A DNA stretch of 64,000 bases. Source: CBDAQA01 sp965198865 (lineage in GTDB: Bacteria; Planctomycetota; Phycisphaerae; Tepidisphaerales; Tepidisphaeraceae). Positions 16,770 to 25,660 of the stretch are shown here, in pieces; the first letter of the stretch is position 1; the number at the start of each line of letters is the position of its first letter. The position numbers and the translations under genes were made by a program. The stretch covers positions 434,001-498,000 of the forward strand of contig CBDAQA010000022.1 in NCBI GenBank assembly GCA_965198865.1, in the 5' to 3' direction. The notes under the pieces were generated by a model that saw nothing but the letters and a program-made list of their open reading frames with translations, did not search any database and had not been told where the DNA came from.

Positions 16770-19691
16770 ATGAAGCGGACGATTGCCGTTGCCGTATTGG
16801 CCGCCCTTTGCGCCTCCGTGGCCACGCGCGCCGAGCCGCCGACCACAACGCCTTCCGACGCCGGCGAACTGATGCAGCCCAAGGCCGCCATGGCCGGTTA
16901 CGGCGTCGAGCAGTACCGGCTGGTGAACGAGCCGGGCGAGATCGTCAGCGTGCTGCGCAACGGCGTGACGGTGATCGTGAAGCGGGTGCCGTCGCCGGCG
17001 GTCGCCGTACGCGGACTGATCGGCACCGGTGGCGTGTACGAGGGGAAGTGGCTAGGCGGGGGGCTGAGCCACCTGCTGGAACACTTGGTCGCGGGTGGCA
17101 GTTGCGAGCGGCGGACCGAGGCCGAGAACCGGAACCTGCTGCAGCTGATCGGCAACAACTCCAACGCCTACACGACCGAGGATCGCACGGCCTTCTTCGT
17201 CAACACGACGCCGGCGCACACCGATCAGGCGATCGACCTGGTGACGGGGTGGCTGACCGGGGCGAAGATCACCGTGCCGGAGTACCGCCGGGAGTACGAG
17301 GTGGTGCAGCGGGAACTGGAGATGGGCAAGGGGGAGCCCGACCGGCAGTTCTACTACATGTCGGCCATGAACCGGTACCACGTCCACCCGGCCCGGGTGC
17401 CGGTGATCGGGTACCAGGAGGTCATCCAGGGGCTGAGCCGGGATGACGTGTTCAACTACTACAAGCTGGCGTACGAGCCGCACAACCTGGTGTTCGCGGT
17501 GGTGGGGGACGTGGACCCCGAGGCGGCATTGAAGAGCGTGGCGCGGAACCTGGCCGACTTCGTGCCGAGCCGGGTGTTCACGCACGACGTGCCGGCCGAG
17601 CCGCCGGTGCAATCGCCGCGGTCGCTGGTGGCGACCTTCCCCAAGCTGGGCCAGGCCCGGCTGGAACTGGGGTTCGAGGGCGTCTCGGTCAACAGCAACG
17701 ACATGTACGCGCTGGACCTGTTGGCCACCGTGCTGGGCGGCGGCGACAGCGCGACGCTGGTCGAACTGCTGCGGGACGAGAAGCAGCTGGCCAGCAGCGT
17801 CTCGGTGTCCGACGACACGCCCGCCTACGCGGCGGGGACGTTCACGGTCGACCTGCAACTGGACCCCGACAAGGTGGGCGCGGCGACGGACGAGACGCTG
17901 AAGGTGATCGAATCGATGAAGACCCACCCGGTCGACGCCGACCGGCTGAAGCGGGCGAAGACGCAGATGCGGGTGGCGCACGTCCGCGGGAAGCAGACGG
18001 TCGAGGACATCTCGACCCTGCTGGCCGACGACTACATGAGCACGTCCGACGTCCACTTCAGCGACCGGTACGTGGACCGCATCGACCACGTGACGGCCGA
18101 GCAGATCCAGGCGGTGGCCCGCAAGTACTTCAGCAAAAGCCACCTGATCACGACCTGCATGCTGCCGGCCGAGTACGTGGGGGCGAAAGGGCTGCCCAAG
18201 GCGGAGGAGGTGCTCCGCGGCGCGGCACCGACCAGCCAACCGACGACCGCGCCGGCGATGCTGGCGTCGGCCGTTCGCAAGGTCGACCTGGGCAACGGCG
18301 TCACGCTGCTGGTGAAGCGCGTGGCGACCAGCCCGCTGGTGCAGATCGGCATGTACAGCCTGGGCGGCGTGACGGCCGAGGCCGCGAACGACAACGGCAT
18401 CGGCAACCTGACCATGGAGATGCTGACCCGCGGCACGACGACCCGGTCGGCCGAGCAGATCGCCGAGCAGCTGGACGCGGCCGGCGCGTCGATCGACGCG
18501 GGGTGCGGCAACAACAGCTGGTTCTGGACGGCGTCGGGACTGTCGGGCGACTTCGACTCGCTGATGGGGCTGTACGCGGACGTGGTGAAGCACCCGAAGT
18601 TCGCCGACGACGAGGTGGCGGCGATGAAGCAGCGGATCGACGCCGACATCGCCGGTGAGGACGCCAACTGGGACGCCCAGGCTATTCGGTTCTTCAAGAA
18701 GTCGTTCTTCGGGCCGACGGGCAACCCGTACCAGTTTTTGCCGATCGGCACGACGGCGGTCGTCGACAAGCTGACGCCGGAGCAGCTGCGGAAGTGGTAC
18801 GCGGAGCGCGTGTTGAGCCGCTCCCGGGTTCTCGCGATCTACGGCGACGTCGACTGCGACCACGTTGAGGAGGTCGCTCGCAAGTTGTTCGGGACGACGC
18901 AGCGACCGAATCAGTACACGGTCATCGCGCCCAGTGACCTACGACCCAGCGACCTACAGCCTCTCGCGACCGGCCCGTCCGTCGAGACGTCGATGGCCAA
19001 GCCGTCGGTGAGCGTGACCGACGTGAAGGTGCAGAAGACCGAGTCGGCGCTCGCCGGCGTGGTGATCGGGTTCAAGTCGAACAGCAAGATCGGCGATCCC
19101 GGCAACTACGCGCTCGACGTCGGCCAGACGATGGCCGGCGGGTGGGGGTATCCAACCGGCTACCTGTTCGAGACGCTGCGCGGCAAGGGGCTGGTGTACG
19201 ACGTGTCGGCCCAGAACGTGCCGGGCATCGGCGGGCCGAAGACGGCGGGGGACTTCATCGTGTTCGCCGGGTGCGGGCCGGACAAGGTGAACGAGGTGGT
19301 CGACGCCTGCCTGCTGAACATCGCCCGGTTGCAGGGCAGGCCCGCCGACGTGCAGCCGGAGTGGTTCGACCGGTCGAAGCTGCTCATCACCACGGCCGAT
19401 GCGCTCGACAACGAGACGTTGGCCAGCCAGGTGAGCACGGCGGCGCTGGACGAGCTGTTCGGCCTCGGGTTCGACTACCACCAGCAGTTCGCGCCCGGCG
19501 TCACCGGCGTGACGCTCGATCAGGTGCGGGCCGCGGCGGCGGGGCGGCTGCGGGAGTGCGTGGTGACGGTGAGCACGCCGAACCCCGAGGCGTTGACGAT
19601 CAAGCCGGGCGTGCGGACGTACGAGGCGTTCCCGCCGGTCGACCTGACGCCGCGCGGCGTGCAGCACGCGAACGGCGTCGTAAAGCCCTGA
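16770..19691 (+). CDS. M16-family zinc metallopeptidase, exported, fused double unit
   Basis: A 973-residue protein with a signal peptide (MKRTIAVAVLAALCASVATRA), so it is probably periplasmic. The first M16 unit carries the inverted zinc motif H101-LLE-H105 and a downstream glutamate in VVQRELEMG (about residue 182), so it should be active. It is followed by an R/Y-type C-terminal domain. A second unit starts near residue 505 (VDLGNGVTLLVKRVATSPLVQIGMYS) and has no HxxEH, as usual for the inactive partner half in PqqL-like and processing-peptidase-like proteins. The likely role is degradation of peptides or processing of exported proteins. The ATG at 16770 is chosen because AGGA lies six bases upstream and the signal peptide fits. 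Confidence 0.9.
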   Translation: MKRTIAVAVLAALCASVATRAEPPTTTPSDAGELMQPKAAMAGYGVEQYRLVNEPGEIVSVLRNGVTVIVKRVPSPAVAVRGLIGTGGVYEGKWLGGGLSHLLEHLVAGGSCERRTEAENRNLLQLIGNNSNAYTTEDRTAFFVNTTPAHTDQAIDLVTGWLTGAKITVPEYRREYEVVQRELEMGKGEPDRQFYYMSAMNRYHVHPARVPVIGYQEVIQGLSRDDVFNYYKLAYEPHNLVFAVVGDVDPEAALKSVARNLADFVPSRVFTHDVPAEPPVQSPRSLVATFPKLGQARLELGFEGVSVNSNDMYALDLLATVLGGGDSATLVELLRDEKQLASSVSVSDDTPAYAAGTFTVDLQLDPDKVGAATDETLKVIESMKTHPVDADRLKRAKTQMRVAHVRGKQTVEDISTLLADDYMSTSDVHFSDRYVDRIDHVTAEQIQAVARKYFSKSHLITTCMLPAEYVGAKGLPKAEEVLRGAAPTSQPTTAPAMLASAVRKVDLGNGVTLLVKRVATSPLVQIGMYSLGGVTAEAANDNGIGNLTMEMLTRGTTTRSAEQIAEQLDAAGASIDAGCGNNSWFWTASGLSGDFDSLMGLYADVVKHPKFADDEVAAMKQRIDADIAGEDANWDAQAIRFFKKSFFGPTGNPYQFLPIGTTAVVDKLTPEQLRKWYAERVLSRSRVLAIYGDVDCDHVEEVARKLFGTTQRPNQYTVIAPSDLRPSDLQPLATGPSVETSMAKPSVSVTDVKVQKTESALAGVVIGFKSNSKIGDPGNYALDVGQTMAGGWGYPTGYLFETLRGKGLVYDVSAQNVPGIGGPKTAGDFIVFAGCGPDKVNEVVDACLLNIARLQGRPADVQPEWFDRSKLLITTADALDNETLASQVSTAALDELFGLGFDYHQQFAPGVTGVTLDQVRAAAAGRLRECVVTVSTPNPEALTIKPGVRTYEAFPPVDLTPRGVQHANGVVKP

Positions 19692-19713
19692 GCGTCCGTA
19701 TCGCGAAATGACG

Positions 19714-19745
19714 GCGGGGCTGGCGGCATTGACCGCCGGCCCCGC
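19714..19745. terminator. Hairpin between convergent genes, possible terminator
   Basis: GCGGGGCTGGCGG (19714-19726) pairs with CCGCCGGCCCCGC (19733-19745) with one G-U pair and a six-base loop. No T-run follows on either strand. Confidence 0.5.
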
Positions 19746-19771
19746 TCGCAATGGCCTCCGTGCCGATCGGT

Positions 19772-20620
19772 TTAGGCGACGCCGATCGTGACCGTCGACG
19801 CGCTGAAGACGCGGAACTGCTGCTGCGTGCCCTGCGTGAACAGCACTGCCGGGAAATAGGTGCCCGTGGCCGTGCCGGCGGGGATCTTCACCTTGTACGT
19901 CAGCGAGACGGCCCCGCCGTTCTTCTTGATCTTGACGCCCTTGCTCACGGACGTGAGCGAGATCGGGACGGTCGCCCCGTCGGTCGACAGGCCGATGGCG
20001 GCGGTCAGATTGCCGGTGCCGTCGGTATTGCCGGCGTTGGTGAGCGTCACCTTGAACGAGATCGTCTTGCCAGCCGTGAGCGCGGTGGGCGTGGCGGCAC
20101 CGATGACGCCCGACAGGCTGACGAACGAGGGGGCGACGGTCAGCGACGGGGCCTCGACGGTCGAGACGACGCCGGACGCGTCGGTGGCCGAGACGAGGAT
20201 GTCGTACGTCCCGGCGATCGGGGCGGCGACGCCCTTCACGGGGACGGTGATCTTCGTCATCTTCCCGGCCTTGAGGTTCAGCTTCTTCGAGACCGGCGTG
20301 CCCAGGATGCGGTCGCCGGCGTCGACGACGGCGTCAGTCGAGGCGTAGATGGTGAACGTGTTCACGCCGGTGTCGTTCGCGATCGCGCTGTTGGTCAGCT
20401 GTAGCGTGACGGCTCCGCTGACCTTGGTGCCGGTGAGGATCGCCGTTGGCAGCGTCGACTTCGTGTAGAGGACGGTGAGCCCGACCGCGTCGGCCGGGGC
20501 GACGGAGGCACTCATCAGCTGTCGCGACTCGAGCGGCTCGAAGGCGGCGGGGGCCGAGCGGACAACCGGGGGGCGGGACGTACGGGCCGCGGGACGGCGG
20601 GCGGGGGTGAGGCCAAACAT
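19772..20620 (-). CDS. LEPR-XLL-type exported protein with CARDB-like domains
   Basis: A 282-residue exoprotein. Its N-terminus (MFGLTPARRPAARTSR, then AFEPLESRQLMSASV) carries the planctomycete LExRxLMSA motif, which resembles a dedicated export or surface signal instead of a normal signal peptide. The rest is Ala/Thr/Val/Gly-rich beta structure and forms two CARDB-like units, the second beginning near residue 155 (LSGVIGAATPTALTAGKTISFKVTLTNAGN). IYASTDAVVDAGDRIL and NLKAGKMTKITVPVKG closely resemble the repeats in the S53 peptidase at 21916-24015. There is no catalytic domain, so it is perhaps an adhesion or scaffold protein. AAAGGA lies eight bases before the ATG. Confidence 0.8.
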   Translation of the reverse strand: MFGLTPARRPAARTSRPPVVRSAPAAFEPLESRQLMSASVAPADAVGLTVLYTKSTLPTAILTGTKVSGAVTLQLTNSAIANDTGVNTFTIYASTDAVVDAGDRILGTPVSKKLNLKAGKMTKITVPVKGVAAPIAGTYDILVSATDASGVVSTVEAPSLTVAPSFVSLSGVIGAATPTALTAGKTISFKVTLTNAGNTDGTGNLTAAIGLSTDGATVPISLTSVSKGVKIKKNGGAVSLTYKVKIPAGTATGTYFPAVLFTQGTQQQFRVFSASTVTIGVA

Positions 20621-20790
20621 GGACGGATCCTTTCGTGCCCACTGCGGGGCGAAACGTGCCGGACGGCACAACTGGAGACGTGTATATCGCTGTGGCCGCT
20701 CCGCTCACAACGGCAGAAGTTGCCGAGCCGAAATCACGGCTACCATCGTCGCGCAGCCCATAGTGGGCGGTGGAAATGAGACGTAAGCCA

Positions 20791-21816
20791 ATGCCTGACA
20801 TGCGTGTGTACCGGCTGCCGACGGCAGGGAAGATCGAGAACCTGACGCTCGGCAACGCCGAGCAAGCGACGGTGGGCGTGGGCCAAGCGCTGGTCCGCAT
20901 GCGGGCGGCATCGCTGAACTACCGCGACCTGATGATCGTGCGAAACCAGTACGGCGGCACGCCCCGGCCGGACCTGGTGCCGCTGAGCGACGGGGCGGGC
21001 GAGGTGGTCGAGGTGGGGGCTGGCGTGACGCGGGTGAAGGTCGGCGACCGCGTCGCGGGCATCTTCCACCAACGGTGGCTCGACGGCGACCTGACCGACG
21101 AGGCGACCAAATCGGCGCTCGGCGGCGACCTGGACGGCGTGCTGGCCGAGTACCGCGCGTTCGACGCCGACGGGCTGGTGCCGATCCCGCACGGGTTCAG
21201 CTTCGAGGAGGCGGCCACGCTGCCGTGCGCGGCGGTGACGGCGTGGAACGCGCTGATGTGCGGCCCGCGGCCGGTCCGGCCGGGCGAGACGGTGCTCACG
21301 TTGGGTACCGGGGGCGTGAGCGTCTTCGCGATCCAGTTCGCCCACGCGGCGGGGGCGCGGGTCATCAGCACCTCGTCGTCGGACGAGAAGCTGGCGATGG
21401 CCAAGAAGCACGGCGCGACCGACACGATCAACTACCGGGCGACGCCGGACTGGGAGACGGAGGTGCAACGGCTGACCGACGGGCGGGGCGCCGAGCACGT
21501 CGTGGAGGTGGGCGGGGCGGGCACGCTGCCGCGGTCGCTGAAGAGCGTGCGGCGGAGCGGCACGGTCCACGTGATCGGCCTGCTGAGCGGCGGCGGCGGC
21601 GAGATCAACCCGCTGGTGCTGATCCCGCGCCAGGCCACGCTGCGGGGCATCTACGTGGGGTCGCGGCGGATGTTCCTGGAGATGAACCGGGCGATCGTGA
21701 CCAACGGCATCCGGCCGGTGATCGACCGCACGTTCGACTTCGAGCAGGCGCAGGATGCCTACCGCCACATGGCGTCGGGGTCGCACTTCGGGAAGGTGGT
21801 CGTCCGGATCGGCTGA
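20791..21816 (+). CDS. NAD(P)-dependent alcohol dehydrogenase, zinc-less MDR family (quinone oxidoreductase-like)
   Basis: A 341-residue medium-chain dehydrogenase/reductase. The N-terminal GroES-like domain lacks the cysteine/histidine catalytic zinc set (SLNYRDLMIVRNQYGG), and the structural zinc cysteine cluster is also absent, placing it with zinc-less quinone-oxidoreductase-like enzymes. The Rossmann domain has LTLGTGGVSVFAIQFAHAAG for the dinucleotide, and the preceding EEAATLPCAAVTAWNAL is characteristic. The substrate is unknown, perhaps an enone, quinone or small alcohol. Several ATGs exist (20776, 20791, 20800). I chose 20791 without strong ribosome-binding evidence. It converges on the S53 gene across a palindrome. 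Confidence 0.88.
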   Translation: MPDMRVYRLPTAGKIENLTLGNAEQATVGVGQALVRMRAASLNYRDLMIVRNQYGGTPRPDLVPLSDGAGEVVEVGAGVTRVKVGDRVAGIFHQRWLDGDLTDEATKSALGGDLDGVLAEYRAFDADGLVPIPHGFSFEEAATLPCAAVTAWNALMCGPRPVRPGETVLTLGTGGVSVFAIQFAHAAGARVISTSSSDEKLAMAKKHGATDTINYRATPDWETEVQRLTDGRGAEHVVEVGGAGTLPRSLKSVRRSGTVHVIGLLSGGGGEINPLVLIPRQATLRGIYVGSRRMFLEMNRAIVTNGIRPVIDRTFDFEQAQDAYRHMASGSHFGKVVVRIG

Positions 21817-21830
21817 CGCCGGCCGGTCGG

Positions 21831-21887
21831 CCGCGGGTTCTTCGGGGGACGCCGGGGGGTTGTGCGGCCCGGCGGAAGAACCCGCGG
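21831..21887. repeat. Palindrome (CCGCGGGTTCTTC) between convergent genes
   Basis: CCGCGGGTTCTTC (21831-21843) is exactly inverted at 21875-21887. It is related to the outer arms of the composite element at 49322-49562 and may act as a bidirectional terminator. Confidence 0.6.
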
Positions 21888-21915
21888 CGGAGCCGCCGGG
21901 GCTTGGACGCGCGGT

Positions 21916-24015
21916 TCAGTCGGTCGTGGTCGTCGCCGTGTTGTTGGCGGCGTTGGCGTCGCCGAGGCCCGCGGCGGGCGCGATCGTGGCGACCAGAGAG
22001 TAGGAGCCTGCCGACTGGTCCGCCGGCGCGGTGAACGGCGGCGAGAGCGCGGTCGACTTGCCGGCGGCGAGCTTCACCGTCCGGGTGACCGGCAGCGCGA
22101 CGTCGACGCTCGAGCCGTCGACCGAGCTGACGGCCGTCAGCGTGACCGTCACCGTTCCCTTGGCCGTCACGTTGCCGAGGTTGTCGATGACGATCCGCGC
22201 CTTGCCCTTCTTGCCCGCGGTGACGGTGACGGCCGCCGTGTTGGCGAAGTCGACGGACAGGTCGACGTAGGGGGCGGTGATCGTGACGGCCGCCGACGCG
22301 GCGGTGGTCGCCTGCGTGGTGGTCGCGGTCGCGTCGGCAACGGCGACCAAGTCGTACGTGCCGGTGTCCAGGCCGACGGGGTAGTCGAACTTCAACGTGG
22401 CGGTGTGGGCGGCACCGGCCTTCAGCTTCAGGCTCTTGATCGGCAGGGTGGTCACCACCGGGTCGCCGCTGGTGACGGTGGCGTCGGTCGAGGCGTACAG
22501 GGTGATGGTGATCGGCCCGCTGAACGTGATCGGGCCGGTGTTGGCGAGCTTGACCTTGAGCGTGGCCGCCGTGCCGCCGACCACGTCGGAGGCCGGGACG
22601 GTGACGATCGAGACGGCGACGGGCGACAGGGTCGTGGTCGAGGTGGTGGTCCCGCCGCCGCTCGACCCGCCGGTGCCGGCGGAGGTGCCCGACCCCCCGG
22701 TGACGGCGGCCGAGGTGGCGAGGTTGTCGATGATGGCCGCCGCCTCGGGCGTGCCCAGGCCGGTGACGAGGTCGTACCCCTCGGCGGCGCTGTTGCCGCT
22801 GGAGCCCGACGGCCCGTGATGTCCCCCGCCGAAGCCCCCGAACCCGCCCGAGCCACCGCTGGTGACGTCGTTGAAGTAGGTCGTGTAGGTGTCGTAGCCG
22901 GTGGTGCCCGGCGTCGAGTAGAGGTCGTACAGGTCGGGCAGGGTCTGGGTGACGCCGTCGAGGCTGGTCAGCCCGGCGATGGACCGGCCCTGGTTGGCGA
23001 TGGCGATCAGGGCGGCCCACTGCGGCGAGCCGGCACTGGTGCCGCCGACCTGCTGCCAGCCGCTGGCGCCGTCGTCGGCGACGGAGTCGTAGACGGCGAA
23101 GCCGCTGTCGGGGTCGGCGGCGTAGGCGACGTCGGCCACGCTGCGCGAGCCGGTCGCCTGGACGGCCTCCTGGTAGCCGGGCTCGGGCTCGACCTGGCTG
23201 TAGCCGCTGCTGGTGCCGGACCAGCCGGTCTCGGAGACGTAGGTGCCGTCGTCATCCACGGTTAGCGTGGTCCCGCCGACCGACAGCACGTTGGGGGAGC
23301 TGGCGGGCCACTGGACGCCGGACTGCTCCCCGCTGTCGCCGGCGGCGGCGACGAAGGTGACGCCCCGGTGGCCGCTGGGGGTGGTGAAGTCGTCGTCGTA
23401 GTTCGTCTGCATGGTCGACTCGCCGCCCTGGTAGCTGCTGACGAACTCGCTGCCGCCCCAGCTCATGGAGACGACCGACACGCCGGCCGCCGCCCGGGCG
23501 TAGTTGACGGCCGTCATCAGGTCGGTCGTGTCGTCGCTGCTGGCCTCGACCAGCAGGACGTTGGCGCCGGGCGCGACCGCGTGGGCCCACTCGACGTCGA
23601 GGGCGATCTCGCCGGACCAGTCGGCGTCGGTCGTGGGCAGGTTGGTCCCGCCGGCCTGGTTCACGATGTCGAGCTCGGGCGGGGCGGCGATGCCGAACTG
23701 CGCGTCGAACACGCCCAGGTCGGCGCGGATGTTGGGGTCGTTGAACGCGTCGATGATGGCGATCGTCTGCCCGGCGCCGTCGGCGGCGACGCTGCCGCTG
23801 CTGAAGGTGGCGGCGTCGAACCCGTACGCCGTGCGCACCTGGGCCGGCGTGAGGCCGGTCACCTCGGTCGACACCGACGTCGCCGCCGAGGTGATCGCCG
23901 GCCGCACGTAGACCGCCCCCGGCGACATCGTGGCCGACAGCAGCGTGCGCGACTCGATCGCCTCAACCACGGCGACCGACGCGGCCCGGCGACTCAGCTT
24001 GCGGTGACGCACCAT
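21916..24015 (-). CDS. S53 (sedolisin/kumamolisin-like) serine peptidase with LEPR-XLL N-terminus and CARDB repeats
   Basis: A 699-residue secreted peptidase. Residues 15-30 (VVEAIESRTLLSATM) are the LEPR-XLL-type motif. The S53 catalytic domain spans about 50-440 with Glu136 and Asp140 (GEIALDVEW), the oxyanion-hole region VVSMSWGGSE, the nucleophile Ser327 in GGTSAGSPQWAA, and the C-terminal calcium-site region ending GYDLVTGLGTP. The usual propeptide of about 170 residues is absent. After a Gly/Ser/Thr linker come two CARDB-like domains (about 475-580 and 580-695) that resemble the exoprotein at 19772-20620. Acid peptidases of this family cut proteins outside the cell. AGAGGG lies eight bases before the chosen ATG. 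Confidence 0.9.
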   Translation of the reverse strand: MVRHRKLSRRAASVAVVEAIESRTLLSATMSPGAVYVRPAITSAATSVSTEVTGLTPAQVRTAYGFDAATFSSGSVAADGAGQTIAIIDAFNDPNIRADLGVFDAQFGIAAPPELDIVNQAGGTNLPTTDADWSGEIALDVEWAHAVAPGANVLLVEASSDDTTDLMTAVNYARAAAGVSVVSMSWGGSEFVSSYQGGESTMQTNYDDDFTTPSGHRGVTFVAAAGDSGEQSGVQWPASSPNVLSVGGTTLTVDDDGTYVSETGWSGTSSGYSQVEPEPGYQEAVQATGSRSVADVAYAADPDSGFAVYDSVADDGASGWQQVGGTSAGSPQWAALIAIANQGRSIAGLTSLDGVTQTLPDLYDLYSTPGTTGYDTYTTYFNDVTSGGSGGFGGFGGGHHGPSGSSGNSAAEGYDLVTGLGTPEAAAIIDNLATSAAVTGGSGTSAGTGGSSGGGTTTSTTTLSPVAVSIVTVPASDVVGGTAATLKVKLANTGPITFSGPITITLYASTDATVTSGDPVVTTLPIKSLKLKAGAAHTATLKFDYPVGLDTGTYDLVAVADATATTTQATTAASAAVTITAPYVDLSVDFANTAAVTVTAGKKGKARIVIDNLGNVTAKGTVTVTLTAVSSVDGSSVDVALPVTRTVKLAAGKSTALSPPFTAPADQSAGSYSLVATIAPAAGLGDANAANNTATTTTD

Positions 24016-24217
24016 GAGCGATCCCTCTAAGCGACGCCCCGGCCGGGCCACACACCAGGACCGGACACCGCCACCCTCCACGGAGTGTTACGCCCCGCAA
24101 CCGTATGACGCCGAACCAATCCGCGACTTTCCAATTGTTCCAGACACGATCGGCAGCCCGAACGCCGGGCGTGATCATTGGAGGGCTAAAGTTCAGAGGG
24201 AAATGACGCGGTTGGCG

Positions 24218-24247
24218 TGAGACAAAGTGGGACGAAATGAGACGGTT
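24218..24247. repeat. Three tandem 10-bp repeats (TGRGACRNNN)
   Basis: TGAGACAAAG, TGGGACGAAA and TGAGACGGTT lie directly head to tail. The same three-unit array occurs at 43653-43682. Ten bases is about one helical turn, so each unit would face the same side of the DNA. Confidence 0.75.
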
Positions 24248-24313
24248 TTACACCTCGTCGCATGCCACTCTGTCATTCTTAAATTACGAATTAAAATGGG
24301 TTTGCGATCGAAT

Positions 24314-24351
24314 GAGGCGTGAGACTCAGATTTTGCTGTCTCACCGACCTC
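24314..24351. repeat. GTGAGAC inverted repeat
   Basis: GAGG-C-GTGAGAC (24314-24325) is inverted as GTCTCAC-CGA-CCTC (24338-24351) around a 12-base A/T-rich centre. It repeats the TGAGAC motif of the nearby tandem array and could be an operator. Confidence 0.45.
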
Positions 24352-24513
24352 ATCCGTACTCGACGGCCTAGGCGACGCGCCCCATATCGTCCGCCAGTGG
24401 GACGACCGACGTGGCCGATCGCCTGACACCGCCGGCCCAGGCTTCCGTCACCCCTAACTGCGCAGGGGATACCTCGGTCGTCCTGCTCGGTCTGAAGACC
24501 CGAACGAACGACC

Positions 24514-24588
24514 GCCCGGCCTGCTCGCTTCAGCGAGCCGGTTTTTCGACACGCGGCGTTCCTGCTCGCTGAAGCGGGCAGGCCGGGC
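24514..24588. repeat. 24-bp palindrome (CTGCTCGCTTCAGCGAG type)
   Basis: Bases 24514-24537 are complementary to 24565-24588 with one mismatch. Each arm also contains its own small hairpin. Confidence 0.75.
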
Positions 24589-24886
24589 AGAACAGGGTTT
24601 CGAATCCGGGGGATCACGAACCGAGGCGGCTGTGCGATCGCCGTCGCCAATCCGCACGATCGGTCTCGTTACCCCTGTGTCCGTCTTGCCGATTCTCGGC
24701 CTCTTGGCGCTCTTGGCGGCAATCGGGTCGTCCGGGACCGTGCGAGCACACCACCGCAGCGGGCCAGGGGAAAGGTGAGCCGCCAAATCAGGGTTCGCCG
24801 GTTCATCGCCAGGTGCATGGAGCGGGCGATGGACTCTCGGTGGCGTATCGCCTCCCCCCGCCCGATCGGTTACAACCTCGCCCCCC

Positions 24887-25567
24887 ATGACCGGCTCCGC
24901 CCTGCTCCTCGACCTCGGCCTGCTCATCCCCGCGGCATACGTGGCCGGGTCGGTGCCGTTCGGGCTGCTGGTCGGCAAGGCGAACGGCGTCGACGTCCGC
25001 ACGGCCGGCAGCAAGAACATCGGGGCGTCGAACGTCGGGCGGCTGCTCGGGCGAAAGTTCTTCTGGATCGTCTTTCTGCTCGACGCCGCCAAGGGGTTGC
25101 TGCCGACGTTGGCTGCGACGGGGCTGGTCCGCTTGGCCCACGAGCCGCCGACGTCGGCGGTCTACGGGCTGTGGATGGGCGTCGGGCTGGCGGCGATCGT
25201 CGGGCACATGTTCAGCCTGTTCCTCCGCCTCAAGGGCGGGAAGGGCGTCGCCACGACGGCGGGGGCGCTGCTCGGCGTCTACCCGTACCTGACGCTGCCG
25301 TGCCTGGCGATGGTGACCGTGTTCGCCGTGCTGTTCCTGTTGACCCGGTACATCAGCGTCGGCTCGATGGCCGGTGCGCTGATGTTCCCGGTGAGTTACC
25401 TGACGATCGGCCTGACGCGCGGCTGGCGGCCGTTCGGCCCGCAGTGGCCGTTCACGGCGTTCTCGGTGCTGGTGGCGGTGCTGGTCGTCTGGAAGCACCG
25501 CACCAACATCGCCCGCCTGCGCGCCGGCACCGAAAACCGGGCACACCGACGCGATAAAATCGCTTGA
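24887..25567 (+). CDS. plsY: Glycerol-3-phosphate acyltransferase PlsY
   Basis: A 226-residue integral membrane enzyme that uses acyl-phosphate to acylate glycerol 3-phosphate, the first step of phospholipid synthesis. All three PlsY signature loops are present: GSVPFG followed by GSKNIGASNVGR, the LKGGKGVATT loop that binds glycerol 3-phosphate, and KHRTNIARLRAGTE near the C-terminus. At least five membrane helices are evident, and the length is normal. No ribosome-binding site precedes the ATG. It is followed by an efflux system, which appears to be a separate transcription unit. Confidence 0.95.
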   Translation: MTGSALLLDLGLLIPAAYVAGSVPFGLLVGKANGVDVRTAGSKNIGASNVGRLLGRKFFWIVFLLDAAKGLLPTLAATGLVRLAHEPPTSAVYGLWMGVGLAAIVGHMFSLFLRLKGGKGVATTAGALLGVYPYLTLPCLAMVTVFAVLFLLTRYISVGSMAGALMFPVSYLTIGLTRGWRPFGPQWPFTAFSVLVAVLVVWKHRTNIARLRAGTENRAHRRDKIA

Positions 25568-25660
25568 TTTCCGGTGAAGAATGCGGGTTTCCGCAGGTCC
25601 AACTTGAAGCGAGCGCCCGATAGTCCTATGTTTGACGGTCAAGGGCTAAACGACAAACAC

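Larger units (their letters stand above)
24016..24886. other. Gene-poor 870-base spacer
   Basis: No convincing gene. It holds a triplet of 10-bp repeats (24218-24247), a GTGAGAC inverted repeat (24314-24351) and a 24-bp palindrome (24514-24588). Part of 24230-24320 is clearly richer in A+T than its surroundings. The promoter of the S53 gene is presumably near its left end, but no clear boxes are visible. Confidence 0.6.

Noticed and set aside
24454..25092. Minus-strand open frame in the spacer before plsY
   Set aside because: It overlaps the 24-bp palindrome and the antisense of plsY. No ribosome-binding site or domain is present.
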